The notes: a model not told the origin generated them from the sequence alone. 64,000 nt of DNA from Ophiosphaerella korrae (GCA_028456385.1 JALNQF010000172.1:29354-93353); one strand, 5' to 3'; positions 23,254-35,460 are shown, numbered from the stretch's first letter. A program made the numbers and translations.

Positions 23254-25611
23254 ATGCACGACTTCACCAATCACCTCAAACCGGCCTATGATGGCACGAT
23301 AACACTTCAAGCCGAACGCTCAGCTTCGGTAATTGATATCACTGAATTAGCACACCATCTCTTGGGTCGAGATGGTTTTCTCCAGCGGCAAGAGAAGATT
23401 CTAAATGTGCTCACCAAGGAGAAGCTGTTCAGGAAGGACCAGCAGCTGAACCTGTCACGGCCAGAGCGATATCACCTGGGCCTAGCAAGAGCAAAAGCAA
23501 TACAGCGTATTGTTAGACGCGAGGGATGGAGTCACGAGGATCATGCAATGGCCGAGTATCTTAACGACGAGATGCTGCCATACGCCTTGCATATGTCCAT
23601 GTTCGGTCAGTGTATATGCGTTTGTGTAGCCAAGGTGTCGAGCTGACACACCATTGCATATATCAGTGACCACTGTCAGGGAACAAGCCTCAGAAGAGCA
23701 ACAGGCATACTGGATGCCGAAAATACTCAACTACGAAATCATTGGCTGCTACGCACAAACAGAGCTCGGTCACGGTAGCAACGTACGTGGGCTTGAAACA
23801 ACCGCGACATGGGATCCACTTAGGAAGGAGTTCGAGATACATAGCCCGTACCTGACGGCTAGTAAATGGTGGAATGGAAGCTTGGGCCGGACAGCTACAC
23901 ATGCTGTACGTCATGCCAACCGACTTTGTACCACGAGCCCAGCTCGCCCTAAAGTCAAAATCTAATTATGATGACGTGCATAGATCGTGATAGCACAACT
24001 CGTTTTGCCCAAGCCGAACGACCCGACCGAATTTGTCAGTCACGGGCCGCATCCCTTCATCATGCAGGTTCGGGAGAAGGGAACGCACCAGCCCTTTCCA
24101 GGGATTGCTATAGGTGATATTGGGCCCAAGTATGGTACGTATATGTGGTCCTCACGTCAATCTTTCTAAAAGGTTTTGGGTGGTTGCTGCATCAGAACGC
24201 TTGTGTCCAGATCTTATAGTGCCAAAGGGCAAGGGCTGCTTTTTGTTAGCTCTCTGGTCAGCAACGACTGCTGACGACATATTCACTAGGCTATGCATCC
24301 ATGGACAATGGCTACATGCTTTTTGACCACTTTCGTGTTCCCAGATCAGCCATGCTATCCCGTTACGCAGAAGTCTCGGACGAAACAGGTGCTCTTGTGC
24401 GAACGGGTCACCATGCCGTTGTCTACGGCTCGCTCACGTTTGTTCGTGGTCAGATTATCATGCATGCGCGTTTGGTCCTTGCGCGAGCCGTTACTGTCGC
24501 AATACGGTACTGCTCAATCCGCCGGCAGTTCAAGGACCGAGACTCCCCGATGCAAGGTGAAGAGATGAAGGTTTTAGACTATCCCACAGTGCAAATCCGA
24601 CTTCTGCCATTACTTGCCACGACATATGCGTTGCATTATACAGGCGAGTACATGTACGAACTTTATCGTAAGAGCAGGCGGACTATTGAAACTGGCGACT
24701 TTGGTCCTCTAGCAGAGTTGCACAGCACGAGTAGCGGACTGAAAAGTCTATGCACTATGCTTGCGGCGGACGGGATTGAAACCTGTCGACGGGCAATGGG
24801 TGGTCACGGCTTTGGGGGCGGAAGTGGACTCATTGGTCTCAACGCGGACTACCTTTCCAAGCCAACCGTTGAAGGGGACAACTGGATGATTACGCAACAA
24901 GCCGCAGCATATCTGATCAAGAAGATGACCAATGCAGTCCAAAGCCCGCATGTGGCGCCAAAGGATCCGGCCGATGAGCTTTTTCAATTCTACCTGCAGA
25001 ACAAAGGCCACCGCGTGCCGCAAACGGTGAGCAAAGATGGAGATATCAATGATCAAGCCGTGGTAGAGATCTTCCGATGGCGGGCCGCTGATCTCACCTA
25101 TCGTGCATACCAAGCCCGTATCATAGGCAAGAGACCCTGGACCAAGCTGATGATAATGCTCCACAACCTTAGCCGTGCGTACTCGGAACAAATCCTTGTG
25201 ACAAACTTTTACAATGCATGCAACACGACCGCGCTCAGCTCTCCCACCCCGGCCGTGATGAAAACCTGTTTCCGACTCTATGCACTATACACGCTTGGTC
25301 AGGCGGCGTCTGAATTTAATATGACCAGTGCTGCGTCCGCGGAGGCAGTGTATGCACTTCAGGACTCTATACTGGAGCTCATGACCAAGTTGCGGCCGCA
25401 TGCAGTTAGGCTTGTGGATGCATGGTCGATTCCAGACTGGCTGCTGAATAGTGCACTGGGGAGGAGTGACGGGAAGGCGTATGAGGAGTTATTCGACATG
25501 GCACATAGACGGAATCCACTGAATAAACAGACATTCAATCCAGACTGGAGGAGCGAGGAGATAGTGTTGGGGAGTGGGGATGAGGGTAAACATGTGCTTG
25601 CGAAGCTGTAG
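23254..25611 (+). CDS. Peroxisomal acyl-CoA oxidase
   Basis: Four exons, 23254-23605, 23667-23905, 23984-24134 and 24290-25611, giving 687 residues. The order of blocks matches acyl-CoA oxidases: EEQQAYWMPKILNYEIIGCY, then AQTELGHGSNV (the conserved flavin/substrate region), KWWNGSLGRTATHA, GPKYGYASMDNGYMLFDHF and RRQFKDRD. The FAD-contacting region ALHSTSSG-like ELHSTSSGLKSLC and the MGGHGFGGGSGL block follow. The last residues are HVLAKL, with AKL a usable PTS1 signal. The enzyme performs the first step of peroxisomal beta-oxidation, making trans-2-enoyl-CoA and hydrogen peroxide. The gene follows the acyltransferase in the same direction 700 bp downstream, and its C-terminal tripeptide is the same as that of the nearby ligase. 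Chain-length preference cannot be told from sequence. Confidence 0.93.
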
Positions 25612-25941
25612 TTGAGACGATTTAGTTGAATACGTAATGATTATCTGGGTACAATGACTCTGCGTTGCAGGTAATTACTTGCTTTCGGCAACTTCATCCA
25701 GAGGCTCAACCGCATGTTCAACCATAGTCCGGAGATAAGCGCCCCGCGCTAAAACTAACCCCGAACCCACACCACCGCAAAGTTCACCTACGTCGAGCAG
25801 TGTCAACCAACGACCAATCCAACACCCGCAGCAACACTCGATCCATCACATACCCAGACTCGTCATTGAATGAATTGAAGGTAAAGCAAGAAAGAAAGAG
25901 CAAGGAAACGAGAGACGCCACTCGGTACCCAGCAGCCCACC
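25612..25941. other. Intergenic / ARD1 promoter region
   Basis: 330 bp between two plus-strand genes. No gene. Purine-rich run just before the ARD1 start. Confidence 0.5.
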
Positions 25942-27066
25942 ATGGACATCCGCGTGCTCAAACCCTCGGACATTCCCCACGTCCAACTGGCCAACATCAC
26001 AAACCTGCCCGAGAACTACTTTTGCAAATACTACCTGTACCACGCCATGAGCTGGCCGCAACTCAGCTATGTAGCCGTCGACGTAAGTGCGTCAAGTTTT
26101 TTTTTTCCCACCGCGCGCACGTGACCACATGCCAGATTTATCGCCCACAACCCAACGGCCCCCTCCCCCCTCCCCCCCCCCAATCCAATCCAATCCAATC
26201 CAATCCAATTCACCCTTTACCCCCGCCCCTTATTTTGCACTGTTCCGTTTTACCCAAGGCATGGTTTGCTGATTTGTTTTGTTGCGCGCATGTAGGTCTC
26301 GCGCCCGCCTAGGACGCCCTATTCGCCGCCCAAAATCGTGGGCTATGTTCTTGCGAAGATGGAGGAGGAGCCGGCAGATGGTGTGCAGCACGGGCACATT
26401 ACGTCTTTGTCGGTGATGCGCACGCATCGGCGGCTGGGGCTGGCGGAGAAGCTGATGAGGCAGTCGCGTATGTTGTGTAACCCTATTGTTTTAAAATCAC
26501 TCGATGTCTTAGTCCCCTACTCTCCCCCCTCCCCCTCCCCCTCCCCCCCCCCTCTCCCCTTTCCTGTGTGCCTCCCCCGCGCCGATTCTGCAGGTTTTAT
26601 TTGTTGGGATGCGTGGTGGCTATTGCTGATCGGTTTAGAACGCGCAATGGCAGAGACGTTTGCGGCGCATTATGTCTCGCTGCATGTGCGTGTGTCGAAT
26701 ACGGCGGCGCTGCATTTGTACCGGGATACGTTGGGCTTTACGGTGGATAAGGTCGAGGCGAAGTACTACGCGGACGGGGAAGACGCGTACAGTATGAAGA
26801 TGGAGTTGTCGGATTTGAAGGAGCAGGTATGTGGTCCCTTTGCTATTTGTCCAGTCCACCACTACTAGCGTATGCTTTTGTTGGTTGGGTTTGGCTAACG
26901 GATATAGCTGCGCGACGCAGAAGAAGCAATGTTTGGTAGCGAGGGCGTGGATGAAGGGGAAGGGGTAGGCAGCGAAGGGGCGGAGAAGAAAAGCAAGCAA
27001 AAGGTAAAAGTAGGACGGAGTAAAGGCGTGGTAGACCTCGTGGAGCGCAATGAAGTCGCCGCGTAA
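25942..27066 (+). CDS. ard1: N-terminal acetyltransferase A catalytic subunit (ARD1/Naa10)
   Basis: Four exons, 25942-26082, 26296-26467, 26639-26826 and 26908-27066, giving 219 residues. It begins [19 protein letters not shown], followed by [14 protein letters not shown], the hallmark Naa10 substrate loop. The acetyl-CoA pyrophosphate loop is [10 protein letters not shown] in the RRxGxA form. The exon 2/3 join recreates SQRAM before [14 protein letters not shown]. The C-terminal tail is acidic and Lys-rich. Naa10 works with Naa15 on ribosomes to acetylate protein N-termini after Met removal. The introns are unusually rich in simple repeats: a CCAAT array and C-runs in intron 1, CCCCT-like runs in intron 2. 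The ATG at 25942 has a good context and gives the canonical N-terminus. Confidence 0.95.
26181..26210. repeat. Microsatellite, CCAAT units, in ARD1 intron 1
   Basis: About five tandem copies of the pentamer ccaat, preceded by C-rich runs at 26161-26180. It lies inside the first ARD1 intron. It is probably slippage-driven; a regulatory role as CCAAT boxes is not supported by position. Confidence 0.8.
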
Positions 27067-27170
27067 ACCGTCTATAAAAACAAAATTACCCTCCAAGTAA
27101 ATCTAACGCCACAGTGCCGTCCCGTCCCATCTCATCCCAAGCGATTCGTGGCTATATCATACCTTGATTT

Positions 27171-27227
27171 GTCGTCGTCGTCGTCGTCGTCATTATCATC
27201 ATCACCACCACCACCACCACCACCACA
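27171..27227. repeat. Trinucleotide microsatellites between convergent genes
   Basis: A run of about seven gtc/tcg units, then atc units, then about eight cca units. It lies between the stop of ARD1 and the stop of the facing gene, in what should be 3' untranslated sequence of both. Confidence 0.8.
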
Positions 27228-27251
27228 AACATGCCTTTATTCTGTTCATCA

Positions 27252-28822
27252 TCACATCAACCCCCCTAGCACAACCTTGCCCACCCCCCCAACCTCACTC
27301 TTAACCCCCACACGACAACTCTCCTCAAACTCGCGCACAACGCCGGCAAGTATAATCTTCCGCACCCTCGCATCTGCCTTGGCAAACAAATCCCCCACGA
27401 CGCCCGGCGCGCCATTCCCGGCGCTGGCCACACTCTCGGGGGTGGCCAACATGCCCAGTATCCGCGTGTAGCAATCGATCAAGACATCGCACAGCGTAGC
27501 AAAGGTGGAAAGGAAATCGGGATCAAAGGGGAGGGAGGGTGTTTGCAAGTGTGTGTAGGACTCGTTGGGCAGCAGGGCGTCGGTCTCGTCCAGGCCAAAG
27601 GCCGACTCGCTGTTTGCGCTGTTGCTCGGGGCCATGGGATGGTCCAGGCTCGCGAGGCCCGTGGCACTGGAGCTGCGTCTCGCCTTGCCGCCCAGATTGG
27701 CGCGCTTGAACATGTGCGGGATGCGGGCGCGCGACAGCGACGACGGGGTGGAGCCGTCGGCCGGGTGGATGGATTGGTACTGCTCGAACTCGAGGAGCAG
27801 GGCGTTGAGGGCTTTGAGGTAGTCTGTTGGCGAGCTGGCGTTGAGGTCGAGGATGGTGGGCAGCGAGAAGCCGAGGAGGAGGTAGTGGGTTGCGCGGCGG
27901 GCCTGGTTGCGCGGCGTGGAGGAGGGGAGGCGGGTCAGGTCGGTCTTGGAGAAGAGGAGGGTGTTGAACCAGTAGATGCGGCCCTCGTGGCTGGAGTGTG
28001 GCATCAGTATTAGCACGACGGCAATGACGGCAATGGCAGTAGCGGCAGCAGCAGCAGCAGCAGCAGCAGGAGGAGGAGGAGGAGGACATACGCTTTGCGC
28101 AGGTAGTCCAGGGTGGATATGCGCTTGGATGCCAGCTCGTGGATCTGCTGGAAGACGAGGTTGGGGGTTGTGCCGCTGGGCACGGGGATCGGGGGCGCGG
28201 GGGCGAGCTGCGGCGGCGGCGGGCGGTTTGCGGCGAGCGCTTCCCTCTGGGACGGGGGGTGGCGCAGGGGCATGGGGACGGCCATGTTGAACGGCGTCTT
28301 GGGCCTGTCGACGGCGGGGCTGGCCGTGTCCTTGGCGCTGTCGGCGGAGCGCTGCTTGGTGCGCGAGAAGGTGGCGATGGAGAGGGTTGGCCGCGGGTTG
28401 GGGGCCGCATGGGGGGCTTTGTCGGGCGAGTACGCCAGCGCCAGCGTGGCCGAGGGCGCCCTCCGGTGCGAGGACGTGCTGGTGGCGGCCGAGGACGTGG
28501 TGGTGCGGATCGAGGCGCTGCGGCTGGGACGCAGCGACGAGCCAAAGTCGGTGATGGACGAGGCGACCGAGTGTCTGCTGGCCTGCCTGCGCCTGGGTGG
28601 TGGTGGTGGTGGTGGCGTCGCCGCGAGACGGGGGGCGCTGTGGGGGAGGGCCGCGAGCGAGAGGCGGGCGGCGGCCGAGGACGAGGAGGCGGCGGCGGCG
28701 GCGGCGGTGGTAGTGGTGGTGGCTCTGGGCGGGGTCCTGTCGGGTCGGCGGGCAAAGAAGGAGGGTCGTCTGGAGAAGAGGCTGCTGGAGGAGGAGGAGG
28801 ACGGAGGCGTGCGGTCGGCCAT
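27252..28822 (-). CDS. Conserved hypothetical protein with a low-complexity N-terminal half
   Basis: Two exons, 28092-28822 and 27252-27990, with a 101-bp intron (GTATGT donor, CAG acceptor) that itself contains (CAG)n and (GGA)n repeats. The product is 489 residues if it begins at MADRTPPSS; an upstream in-frame ATG at 28909 would add 29 residues. The N-terminal 200 residues are rich in Ser, Pro, Thr and Ala. The exon join falls in the best-conserved-looking block, ISTLDYLRKA-HEGRIYWFN, followed by a helical C-terminal half containing HYLLLGFSLPTILDL and IILAGVVREFEES. I cannot name the family. It ends tail-to-tail with ARD1 and is divergent from ECT1 with about 400 bp between the starts. 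Confidence 0.75.
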
Positions 28823-29225
28823 GGCGGAGGGCTGTGGAGACGGCTGCCGATGCCGACACTCGGGGGCCAGGGGTTCGCCTGGATGCGGCAGAGGGATGTG
28901 CTCTGGCAAGTCTATGCAGACGGCATGTGTGCCGCCATGTCGAGTCTATGTAGGCGGCGTGTATGCTCCGGCTTGCAACTATCACGCCCGACGCGACACC
29001 AATTGCGCCTTGAAACCGGCGCAGGAACGCTGTGAGGGCGCTTCCACGGCCTGCCTTCTTGGCCACTAGCAGCGCGCACCGCTGCACGCCTGCGCGCCCG
29101 TGCCTCGACGGCCATTCCTCTCTCCCCCTCTCTCCCCCCTCTCGCCCCCCACTCCTCTCTCGCCCCCCCACCTCCACCACCGTCGAGCCGTCGAGCCGCC
29201 GCATCGCCGCATCGTCTGCACTGGA
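28823..29225. other. Divergent promoter region between the hypothetical gene and ECT1
   Basis: 403 bp between two divergent starts. GC-rich, with pyrimidine-rich runs of ctctcccc at about 29115-29165 just before the ECT1 ATG. No gene. Confidence 0.55.
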
Positions 29226-30894
29226 ATGGCCGCCCTGCAGCGCCGCCACAGCGCCAGAGTACGTCTGCTGCCGCTGCCCGGGCTGCCTGCACTCACTTCT
29301 TTCTTCAGGGCGAGTGGATCCCCGCCGACGGCACGTGGCCCGTCGGCCCCCAGGCACCTGTGCCCGTTTCGGAGCAGCGCATCTGGGTGGACGGCTGCTT
29401 TGACTTTGCCCACCACGGTAGGACTACTGGGCCACCACATATGTGTCCGTTTTCTCTGCTCACACGCGCCCTCCAGGCCATGCCGGCGCCATGCTGCAGG
29501 CCCGCCAGCTTGGCAACGAGCTCCTCGTCGGCGTCCATTCCGACGAGGCCATTCTCGAGAACAAGGGCCCCACCGTCATGCGCCTCGACGAACGGTAGGC
29601 CCCCTCCTCCTCCTCACCACCACCACCACTACCACCACTACCACCATGTCGCGCTTTCACTGACCCTCCCAGCGTCATGGCCGTCGAGGCCTGCCGGTGG
29701 GCCACCCGCGCCATCCCCAGAGCCCCCTACGTGACCTCGCTGCCCTGGATCTCCCACTACGGCTGCCAGTACGTTGTCCACGGCGACGACATCACCTCCG
29801 ACAGCGACGGCAAGGACTGCTACCGCTACGTCAAGGCCGCCGGCAGGTTCAAGGTTGTCAAGCGCACCCCCGGCATCTCCACCACCGACTTGGTTGGCCG
29901 CATGCTGCTCTGCACAAAGTCGCACTTCATCCAGTCGCTCGAGAAGAGACTGTCCGGCGACGAGGGCCCCGGCGGCGAGGCAGAGCGCCTGGAAACAGGC
30001 CAGGCCATGCTGCAGCGCATCAGGGACTACGCCAGCGATGCCACCGGCCTCGCCCCAGGCTGCGACGTCTGGTACTGGCACGCCTCCCGCCCCGTCAAGC
30101 TCCGCCGCACCACCACCAGCAACCCCGCCCAAAACAACCACCAGGACACGTCCCCCAACCACCACCACCACCCCGTCAAAGAAGAAAAGGGCAGGTTCCA
30201 CCAACTCGTCCACGGCATCGGCGTCAAGCCCGGCCAACAAGTCGTCTACGTCGACGGCGGCTGGGACCTCTTTTCCTCGGGCCACATCGAATTCCTGCGC
30301 CTCGTCACAAGCGCCGAAGAAGACGCCGCGCGCCTCCGCGGCTGGTACGCCCCGGAGTCGATACAACAGCGCATCGATGCGACGGGCGCCGATTACCCCC
30401 CCGCCTTCATCGTCGCGGGCATCCACGACGACGAAGTCATCAACCACTGGAAAGGCCTCAACTTCCCCATCATGAACGCCTTTGAGCGCGGCCTGTGCGT
30501 CCTGCAATGCAAGTACATCTTCGCCACCATCTTCGGCGCCCCCTTCTCCCTGTCCAAAGCCTTCCTGCACACGCTCCCCTATTCCACCCCTGCCGCCGTC
30601 TACCACGGCGAAACAAAGTTTATGCCGCTTACCTATGATTCGTATACTGTGCCCAAGGCCCTGGGCATTTATAAAGAGGTGGCGAACCATGGCTGGCAGG
30701 ATGTGAATGCAGGAGAGGTGGTGGAGCGCATTTTGAGGGGTAGGAAGATGTTTGAGGAGAGGCAACGCAGGAAGGGAGAGAAGGGGGTGGGCGAGGAGGG
30801 CGAGAGAGCTAGGCAGGAGGAGGAGAGGGAGAGGGAGAGGGAGAGGGAGAGGGAGGCGAGGAGACGGGAGATTGAGGGGCAGTTTGGGATTTGA
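29226..30894 (+). CDS. ect1: Phosphoethanolamine cytidylyltransferase
   Basis: Four exons, 29226-29258, 29309-29417, 29477-29594 and 29673-30894, giving 493 residues. Two cytidylyltransferase domains are visible. The first has WVDGCFDFAHHGHAGAM with the HxGH motif at 46-49, and RTPGISTTDLVGRML. The second has VYVDGGWDLFSSGHIEFL, where SSGH replaces the catalytic HxGH, as usual for the second half of this enzyme. The enzyme makes CDP-ethanolamine from CTP and phosphoethanolamine in the Kennedy pathway to phosphatidylethanolamine. The linker between domains has a His/Asn-rich insertion (NHHHHPVKEEK). The C-terminus ends in a charged Glu/Arg repeat coded by a gagagg microsatellite (about 30820-30858), longer than I expect for the family. 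Confidence 0.94.
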
Positions 30895-31052
30895 GAAATG
30901 GCTTAGCACAATCATGATGTTATGATCATTCCATTACTGCCTCGTTGTCATCATCTCCGCTTGAGAAATCGCTAATCGGTCAGTTACTTGCTCATTTCTT
31001 GAAAACTATGTTATGCTTATCGTTAGGGTCATATATCCAACGGTGAAGGAGA

Positions 31053-31076
31053 GATCTCTCTCTCTCTCTCTCTCTC
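31053..31076. repeat. (TC)n microsatellite
   Basis: About twelve tc units in the space between the convergent ECT1 and Zn2Cys6 regulator genes. Confidence 0.8.
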
Positions 31077-31108
31077 CAACCTAATGCCAAAAGGTACTAC
31101 TAATACAC

Positions 31109-31712
31109 CTATACTGACGTCTTCATCCGCCCAAGCACCCCGTCCACGATCCCCTTGACAACACCAATATACCCCTCAACCACTGGCACCACCAGGGCCT
31201 TTTTGATCCCCAACTCGGTCCCCATATAATACAGGATGCAATTAATCCACTCGCGCCTCGCCCCGACATCCATCCCCCTAGGCCTCAGCACCCCAAAGTC
31301 CAACTGCGCAAGCGGCACCGGCGCATCATTCGCATGCTTCCCCGCCATACACAGCAAGTCAAACGCATGGGACTGCGGCGCCGCCGCCACCACCACCACC
31401 ACCGGATGCGAAATCGAGTGCCGGTGCGCATGCCTCGCCCCCAACGTACCATGCGCCGCCGCCCCCGCCGTCGCATCCCGCGCCTCGTCGAGCACCAGCC
31501 CCGAATGCAGAATCGAGTCCATGGTCCCCAGCGCCCAGAGCAGCAGGTAGCCGCGCACGCTCATCACGTCCGTTGGCGACTTGTGGTGCACGGGGACGGT
31601 GAAGCAGCCCAGGACGGCGGCGCACCCGTGCTCGATGAGGTGCACCATGCGCGTTGCCACGAACGCGTGGTGCGTGCGGAGCGAGAGCGTGTCTAGCGCC
31701 ACTTTGGCGCGG

Positions 31713-31771
<59 letters not shown>

Positions 31772-33468
31772 TACCGCTGCTGCTGCTGCTGCTGCTGCTG
31801 ATGCTGCCGCGGCGCTGGGGTGATGTTGTGCAGAGTCGATGCGTGTCTGCACTGGGGTACCTGCCGGCTCGGGCATTTTGAACATCCAGTTTAGCATCTC
31901 GAGGGTGTCGCGCAGGAGGAACATGCGGCTTGTGCGGAACAGCAGCCAGATGTGGCAGCGTTTGAGGCTGAAGAAGGAGTGGATTTTCTCTGGGGCGCCG
32001 CGTGCTTCGAGGAGCAGTTTTTGCCACAGGGGAGCATAGAGGGGCCGGATTTCGGGCCGGTTAGGGATAAACGCTGGCTTCCAGCGGTCTGGGAGGGAGT
32101 TTTCGCGCGCTTGGTAGTCGGTGTTTAGGTCGATGGCGGATTGGAGGATTTCTTGGAGGTCGTGGCGCGTGGTAGGGGGTGTGGCGCTTTTCTTCATTTC
32201 GAACCAGCGGGCGTGGAGTTGTGTTTCTCGCCATACGAGGTGGATGACGGCTACGTGGACATCGTTGTATAGCCCGGGCACGTGGGTTTTCACGCTGATG
32301 AGGCTTTGGATAGGTATTGGTGGAGGCTTTGCAGTTTGTAAACTGGCTATCAGCTGTTACCAGAGATGAGCTGGTGGAAGTTCACTGAAATGGGTCTGGC
32401 TTACCATCTGAGCATATGCCACGTCAAATAGCTTTGCCGCTATTGGATTGCTGTAGAATTGCTCCACTGTTCGTAGCTGGAGCAGTGCGTTTGCGCCGGT
32501 TTGATGCGCCGCAAATGTCCCTCGTCGCATGGCGCCGCAAAGATTCTATCCAGGTTAGATTTGTTTGCATATAGAGATGGACACCAACCTCATACAATCC
32601 CATCAGATAGACTGCGCACAGCGCATCGTTCGAAGCGGCCTGCTCCTTGTCTGCAATCATGTTGGATAGCAGTTTAATGGCTTGTCCAAACTTCTCCTCT
32701 GCCAAAACAGCTGCTCTAGGCACTTTGCATCTGTTGTCAAAATTGGCATAGGACACGGCGTGGACAATGGTTGCCAGACAAGAGTCTGGCGCCGTATGTT
32801 GATACAACATAGGTACATAAACAAAGAGCGCTTCTGAAGGCTCCTCTGGTGGTCTGTCCGGATTATCGGGTGCAACAAAGTCGTATATAAACCGCTCATA
32901 AGCCAGCCGACAGAGATCTAGTGGCACGGTTGGGGCTATCGAGAGGTCTCGAAAGCTCGGCGTGGGCACTGCTCTTTCTTTCCCCTTAGAGCTGCCTGAT
33001 ATGTCTTGGCCTGACGTATGAGAGGGCCCCGGAATAACAAGCTCCGTGTGACCGCTTGGCAGGTCCGGCAGGTCTTGTTGCGGGGCTCGAGTGTCTGTGA
33101 TGTCCTTGTTGCCGGAATTGCTTTGGCTGCGCGCCCTCTGGTTAGATTTTGACCTCTTTCTCCACGATTCTTCAGCACGTTGAGCCGCGGCAGCCGTCTG
33201 GTTCCGAAAGAGGAGATCCGCTTGGTCCCGATATCTGCACTCCTGGCCTGATTTGCTGCACCGGTCACACGTGGGTTTTGCCTCATTGCACTAGTGGCGA
33301 GCGTCAGCCTCGCATTTCCCAGTAACTTGGTTCATGGACTGGGAGCAATCCTGGGACGAAAGTACAAAATAAATGCCACCTGTTTGATTGGCGTGGATGA
33401 TAACATACCTTGACTTTCCGAGCACGGCACCCTTCACACCCTCGGCTTGGTCGGCCACGATAGGACAT
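31109..33468 (-). CDS. Zn2Cys6 fungal-specific transcription factor
   Basis: Four exons, 33409-33468, 32589-33290, 32405-32545 and 31109-32326, giving 706 residues. The 118-bp first intron splits the zinc cluster: exon 1 encodes MSYRGRPSRGCEGCRARKVK and exon 2 continues CNEAKPTCDRCSKSGQEC. Cys are at 11, 14, 21, 28, 31 and 38, the exact spacing of a Zn2Cys6 cluster. This class (small GC.GCR start, then a C-terminal fungal_trans_2-like helical region with KRCHIWLLFRTSRMFLLRD) is common in filamentous fungi. Intron 2 is short (43 bp), and the third acceptor (CAAAG) was chosen because it keeps phase. A homopolymeric Ala/Ser/Pro tract interrupts the C-terminal half. Targets are unknown. Confidence 0.85.
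31718..31803. repeat. Coding trinucleotide repeat in the second Zn2Cys6 gene
   Basis: Runs of cgacgg, then cga/acg, then ctg units. Read on the minus strand they encode consecutive Ala, Ser and Ser-Pro tracts. The array is in frame, so length change alters only tract length. Confidence 0.8.
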
Positions 33469-35460
33469 GTCAAATGAGTTTTGATTTTGACGTTAAACTA
33501 GTAGAAAAGGAACCACTAATGCGACTGGAATAACAGGTTGCACCGAGCAGTACAGGCGGGTATATTAAGCCGCTGGAACAAGCGCACGTCATTGTCGAAG
33601 AGTCAAGATATAACTGGGTGGCAGAAAGCTATGTTCATAAGTTCCTCTTCGATTTTAAATCTTGCTTCACAAACGCTTTTTGTGGGGTAGCCCTGATACT
33701 TGTATGGTCGAAGAAACATACGGAGGATCTAGTGCTGCCATCTCAACCAGGCGCGCAATCTCGACAGGCTGGACAGCTTTCGAGAAAATAGTTTGCAAGA
33801 CTCGATATAGATGCCTGCGTGTCGAGAAATGAAATTCCACCCGCAAAAGTGGCAATAGAGTCATGACACTGCCTCACGTTGACGAAGCGGACCATGGTAT
33901 CGTAGCATGTCGGATGTCAGAGGGCAACGTCTGCCAGGCCTCTTTGCCAAAAACGTCCAATAAAGGGACAGTTCGACGACTTGGCATGTAGCGGCCCGGA
34001 CCTACTCCGGGCCTCAAGGCTGCTGCGACTGGAGAACGAAACATGTCGTGAAGCCGTCTAGACCTGGTTCTTGGGACGGCAGCTTGCAGCCAACGTCGCG
34101 TTTCAGGGTTCAGGGAATGTGACGTTTGGTTCGTTCCGAAAACATCAATCTGCTGTCCCATTGGTTGACCTTCTTCGTATTCTCTTTATTTACCTAAAAG
34201 TTGTTTGTGGTCTTGTAAACACACTTCGGCAATGTTTCACATGCGGCGTCGACGTCTACGAACCGTTTCGGTATTCCCTTCCGACCGACCGTAATTGGCC
34301 GCGCACCAGAAAAGCACATTCACAACGCTGGATGAAACCAAATCAAGAAACACTTCTACTGACAGCTTTGATCCATCGCTGCTATTGAGATAGTGTTTGG
34401 GAACACGAACGCTGCGTTTAAAACTATCCACTTTTCCATCACATGCATTTTCCTTAACTTCGATTCCCTGTGTTCCCAATGTGTTTCTTGGATGTATCCA
34501 AACGGGTTATTGTCCCAACTGTGCTATGATCTTCGCATCGCATAATATTGAAGGATCAGGTGTGGGCGAGCGAGTGACTTGGGCTGTGAAGGAGATTCCC
34601 TCAAAGATCGCGAATGTATCGGTGAGCGAGGGCGGAGTGTGCAGCCCCCGCCGCACCCATTTATTCCTACTTTTGATTCATGCCTCTTCGTTGACTAAAA
34701 AAGCCACGATATTGGGGCCGCATGCATGACTGTAACGAAGTGTATATAGGCTTCTTCAACCAATAGCTCGTTGCCACCAAAGCTACTCGGCCCCGGAAGT
34801 GGCCAGTTATGCAGGTGATCAGAAAAGGCGAGGTTTGTGAGATTCGTATTTGTATTGCCTCTCGAATGCATCACCACGGAACCTCACTCTGCCGCAGTTC
34901 TGGAAACCTCTTATTGCGTAATGAAGAAGTTGTCGAACCGCTCACTGGTTAGTGTTAGGACCGGCGAGATGACACGCCCAATCACCTGGTACTCCCATGA
35001 GAACCTCAGTTCCGCCGCTTTTCGCCTCTATTCCACGGCGGTTGCCCGTTTGGCTTTAAATCAAAGGTGATAAGCATGCACGTTTGATGTATCAGTGTGG
35101 AGGCAAATCCAAACAGTCCGAACTTCCCGGTGGGTGACCCCTTTGTCAAGCACACAAGCCGGTAAAAGCACTAGAGTATAGCATGCATCGTGGCACGGTG
35201 ACGGAAATGCCCTATAATTTGAGGCCAGATATTTTCTCGCGTTTGGGCTCAGTCTTGGTCACGATACGCCTGAAAGTTCAGTGTCCGTGATCGTGAATTT
35301 GCGCTCATTGAATTCTCAGTCTAGATGATCCACCACCAATGAAGGCTTCGAAATGTGAGTTTGGCGAGCTTTCCTTGGAATCGATTTGAAGCTGCGTGTA
35401 CCATCATCTCGTAGGTTGAAGACCTCTGCATCTCCGGTAGGGCATTTTATGCTTTGTATC
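33469..35460. other. Intergenic, 2 kb, no gene recognised
   Basis: Holds the regulator promoter and the 3' flank of the repeat-protein relic. Frames of 60-110 codons occur on both strands (for example 33874-34161 minus and 34397-34729 plus), but they show no motifs and are not supported by splice continuity. Confidence 0.45.

Noticed and set aside
26181..26210. CCAAT array as a promoter element
   Set aside because: It lies within an intron downstream of the start and is a simple pentamer repeat.
28113..29069. A 300-codon plus-strand frame
   Set aside because: It is antisense to the first exon of the hypothetical gene and is Gly/Arg/Val-rich low complexity.
27252..29357. A single minus-strand open frame of about 700 codons
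   Set aside because: It runs through the intron of the hypothetical gene and back into the ECT1 5' exons on the opposite strand; GC-rich repeats keep several frames open by chance.
29638..30915. A 425-codon minus-strand frame
   Set aside because: It is the antisense image of the ECT1 last exon, whose sense protein is unmistakable.
31334..32027. Overlapping frames of 100-220 codons on both strands
   Set aside because: They are shadows of the regulator's repeat-rich last exon; they encode His, Arg or Ala runs without a domain.
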